Source of the DNA: Chloroflexi bacterium HGW-Chloroflexi-10 | GTDB taxonomy: Bacteria; Chloroflexota; Anaerolineae; Anaerolineales; Anaerolineaceae | Length of the DNA: 64,000 nucleotides | Direction: 5' to 3' | NCBI GenBank assembly: GCA_002840755.1 | Contig: PHBZ01000008.1 | Location: 62,001 to 126,000, forward strand | Shown here: in pieces, positions 63,106 to 64,000 of the stretch | Layout: each line of letters starts with the position of its first letter | Numbering within the stretch: the stretch's first letter is position 1 | Notes under the pieces: model-generated | Told to the model about the DNA's origin: nothing | Database searches by the model: none | What the model saw: only the letters and a program-made list of their open reading frames with translations | Made by a program: the position numbers and the translations under genes

Positions 63106-64000
63106 TCAAAACCTCGTACCAGGCTTGAAATGTCGTTTTGACAGAATGGCAATAACCCAGGTTATGAACAATGGGATTCCCACCAGAATGGAAAAATGAT
63201 AACCCTGTACTGGTATCCCCGCCAGGAATTCTATTTCCCTTGCCGGAAATTCCAGCCCTGATAAAATGGCCGGGTAACTGGATCTGGAGAAAGTTAGTAT
63301 TGTCGAGAACGTGAACAAACCCAACCATATTACCGAACCCCACCATGCCCACAATTGTCGCCGTAATGTTCCCCAGGTGATGCAAGCCAGGCATGCAATG
63401 GATATATCGAGTAAGACAATCCCTTGGATGCCATATCGAAAAACGCCAAATACTGGAAACATACCGTTGAACAGGAGTAGGATGTGTAGCATGATGATAT
63501 AAAACAGATATAATGAACTCAATACCAGAAGGGGTATAGGCAAATCCTCAATCCAATAGTTCTTGCCATCTTTGCTCTCCAGGGTTCGTCTGGAATTTTT
63601 GCCCTGGTAAAACCGGATCAGCAATCCTGGAAATACAAAATAGGACAGTCCGAGAAAAAACAATGCAATCAAAGCAACTGGTAATGATAAGTTTTTGGAT
63701 CCCGCTAATATGAAAAAGACCACGACAATCAAAGGCGCGCCGATCACCAACCATGCCCACAACAGGGTCAGAGAAAGCGTTCTGACCCATCGCCGCATTT
63801 TCAAATGTCCGTAACCTAAGGGTATGAACATCAGTGCAATGAGATAGTAACCAATAATTTGGCTGGCAATGTTACCAAACATGAAAGAACCGAATCTAAA
63901 ACCTTCGTATTGAAAACGACCACCCTCTGAAAACAGGTAAAAGCAATACATTTCGAGTGGCCCCAGGAGACCGGTAAAAATACCACTTAATAGGAGAAGA
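63106..64000 (-). CDS. Polytopic membrane protein, 5' end cut by window
   Basis: The frame runs off the right edge: upstream of the first ATG (63951) it continues without a stop as LLLLSGIFTGLLGPLE, so the start lies outside. At least eight hydrophobic segments are seen over about 298 residues, for example TLLWAWLVIGAPLIVVVFF and IQGIVLLDISIACLACITWG. A basic tail (SKRHFKPGTRF) ends it. No family is recognised; it is an integral membrane protein of unknown role. Confidence 0.8.
   Translation of the reverse strand, partial: LLLLSGIFTGLLGPLEMYCFYLFSEGGRFQYEGFRFGSFMFGNIASQIIGYYLIALMFIPLGYGHLKMRRWVRTLSLTLLWAWLVIGAPLIVVVFFILAGSKNLSLPVALIALFFLGLSYFVFPGLLIRFYQGKNSRRTLESKDGKNYWIEDLPIPLLVLSSLYLFYIIMLHILLLFNGMFPVFGVFRYGIQGIVLLDISIACLACITWGTLRRQLWAWWGSVIWLGLFTFSTILTFSRSSYPAILSGLEFPAREIEFLAGIPVQGYHFSILVGIPLFITWVIAILSKRHFKPGTRF

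Noticed and set aside
62847..63152. Frames on both strands between the DUF4287 gene and the membrane protein
   Set aside because: Composition is not protein-like, the minus-strand one overlaps the membrane gene, and the region holds a simple hairpin; not supported as coding.

Overview
The window looks like a stretch of chromosome from an Anaerolineae-type member of the Chloroflexota. The main reason is a set of secreted proteins that end in a short Phe/Tyr-Leu-Pro-Leu tail, together with signalling proteins rich in PAS, GAF and PocR domains and a folate-dependent histidine-degradation operon. This assignment is an inference from gene content. I see no rRNA, tRNA or CRISPR array.

Layout. (1) 1-13 kb, mostly minus strand: a cut-off 5TM/PAS/HD-GYP protein and its GAF/PAS/PocR partner, a MoxR-DUF58-DUF4129 membrane operon, a single-domain response regulator, a family 2 glycosyltransferase, a GAF-GGDEF cyclase and a bacteriohemerythrin. 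(2) 13-17.8 kb: two tandem paralogous secreted beta-propeller proteins, an alpha/beta hydrolase and a DUF4287 protein. (3) 17.9-24.9 kb: a complete hut operon (fchA-ftcD-hutU-hutI-hutH) with a divergent HutC-type regulator and a palindromic operator candidate. (4) 25.2-32.3 kb: a plasmid-like replication and partition block. It holds a ParA with a small partner, a second ParA with ParB, an ExeA-like AAA ATPase, a P22-type antirepressor homologue and a protein with a DnaA N-terminal domain. It also holds palindromes and iteron-like operator repeats. (5) 32.3-44.6 kb: a LON-domain protein, a quinone-oxidoreductase-like enzyme, a NarL-type two-component pair with a degenerate receiver, then three large exported proteins (beta-helix, lipoprotein, Kelch). 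(6) 44.6-63 kb: an accessory region of small, mostly unrelated genes, nearly all on the minus strand from 46.6 kb.

The accessory region is the most unusual part. Its genes (DUF1801, DUF2200, DUF4256, DUF4287, DHFR-like, CAP, lipoproteins, a hydrolase) are separated by long spacers. Several spacers carry seven-base motifs resembling integron attC core sites (GCCCAAC / GTTGGGC), some as the ends of imperfect palindromes and several just upstream of start codons. A hairpin-ended repeat of about 88 bp occurs 14 times in five clusters, always in the same orientation. A complete 1,590-bp IS1595-like element with a perfect 8-bp target duplication and a passenger membrane gene has inserted there. There are also gene fragments and one nonsense-disrupted regulator. 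I interpret the region as an integron-like cassette array without a visible integrase. That is a hypothesis; the repeats, the IS and the gene fragments are directly visible.
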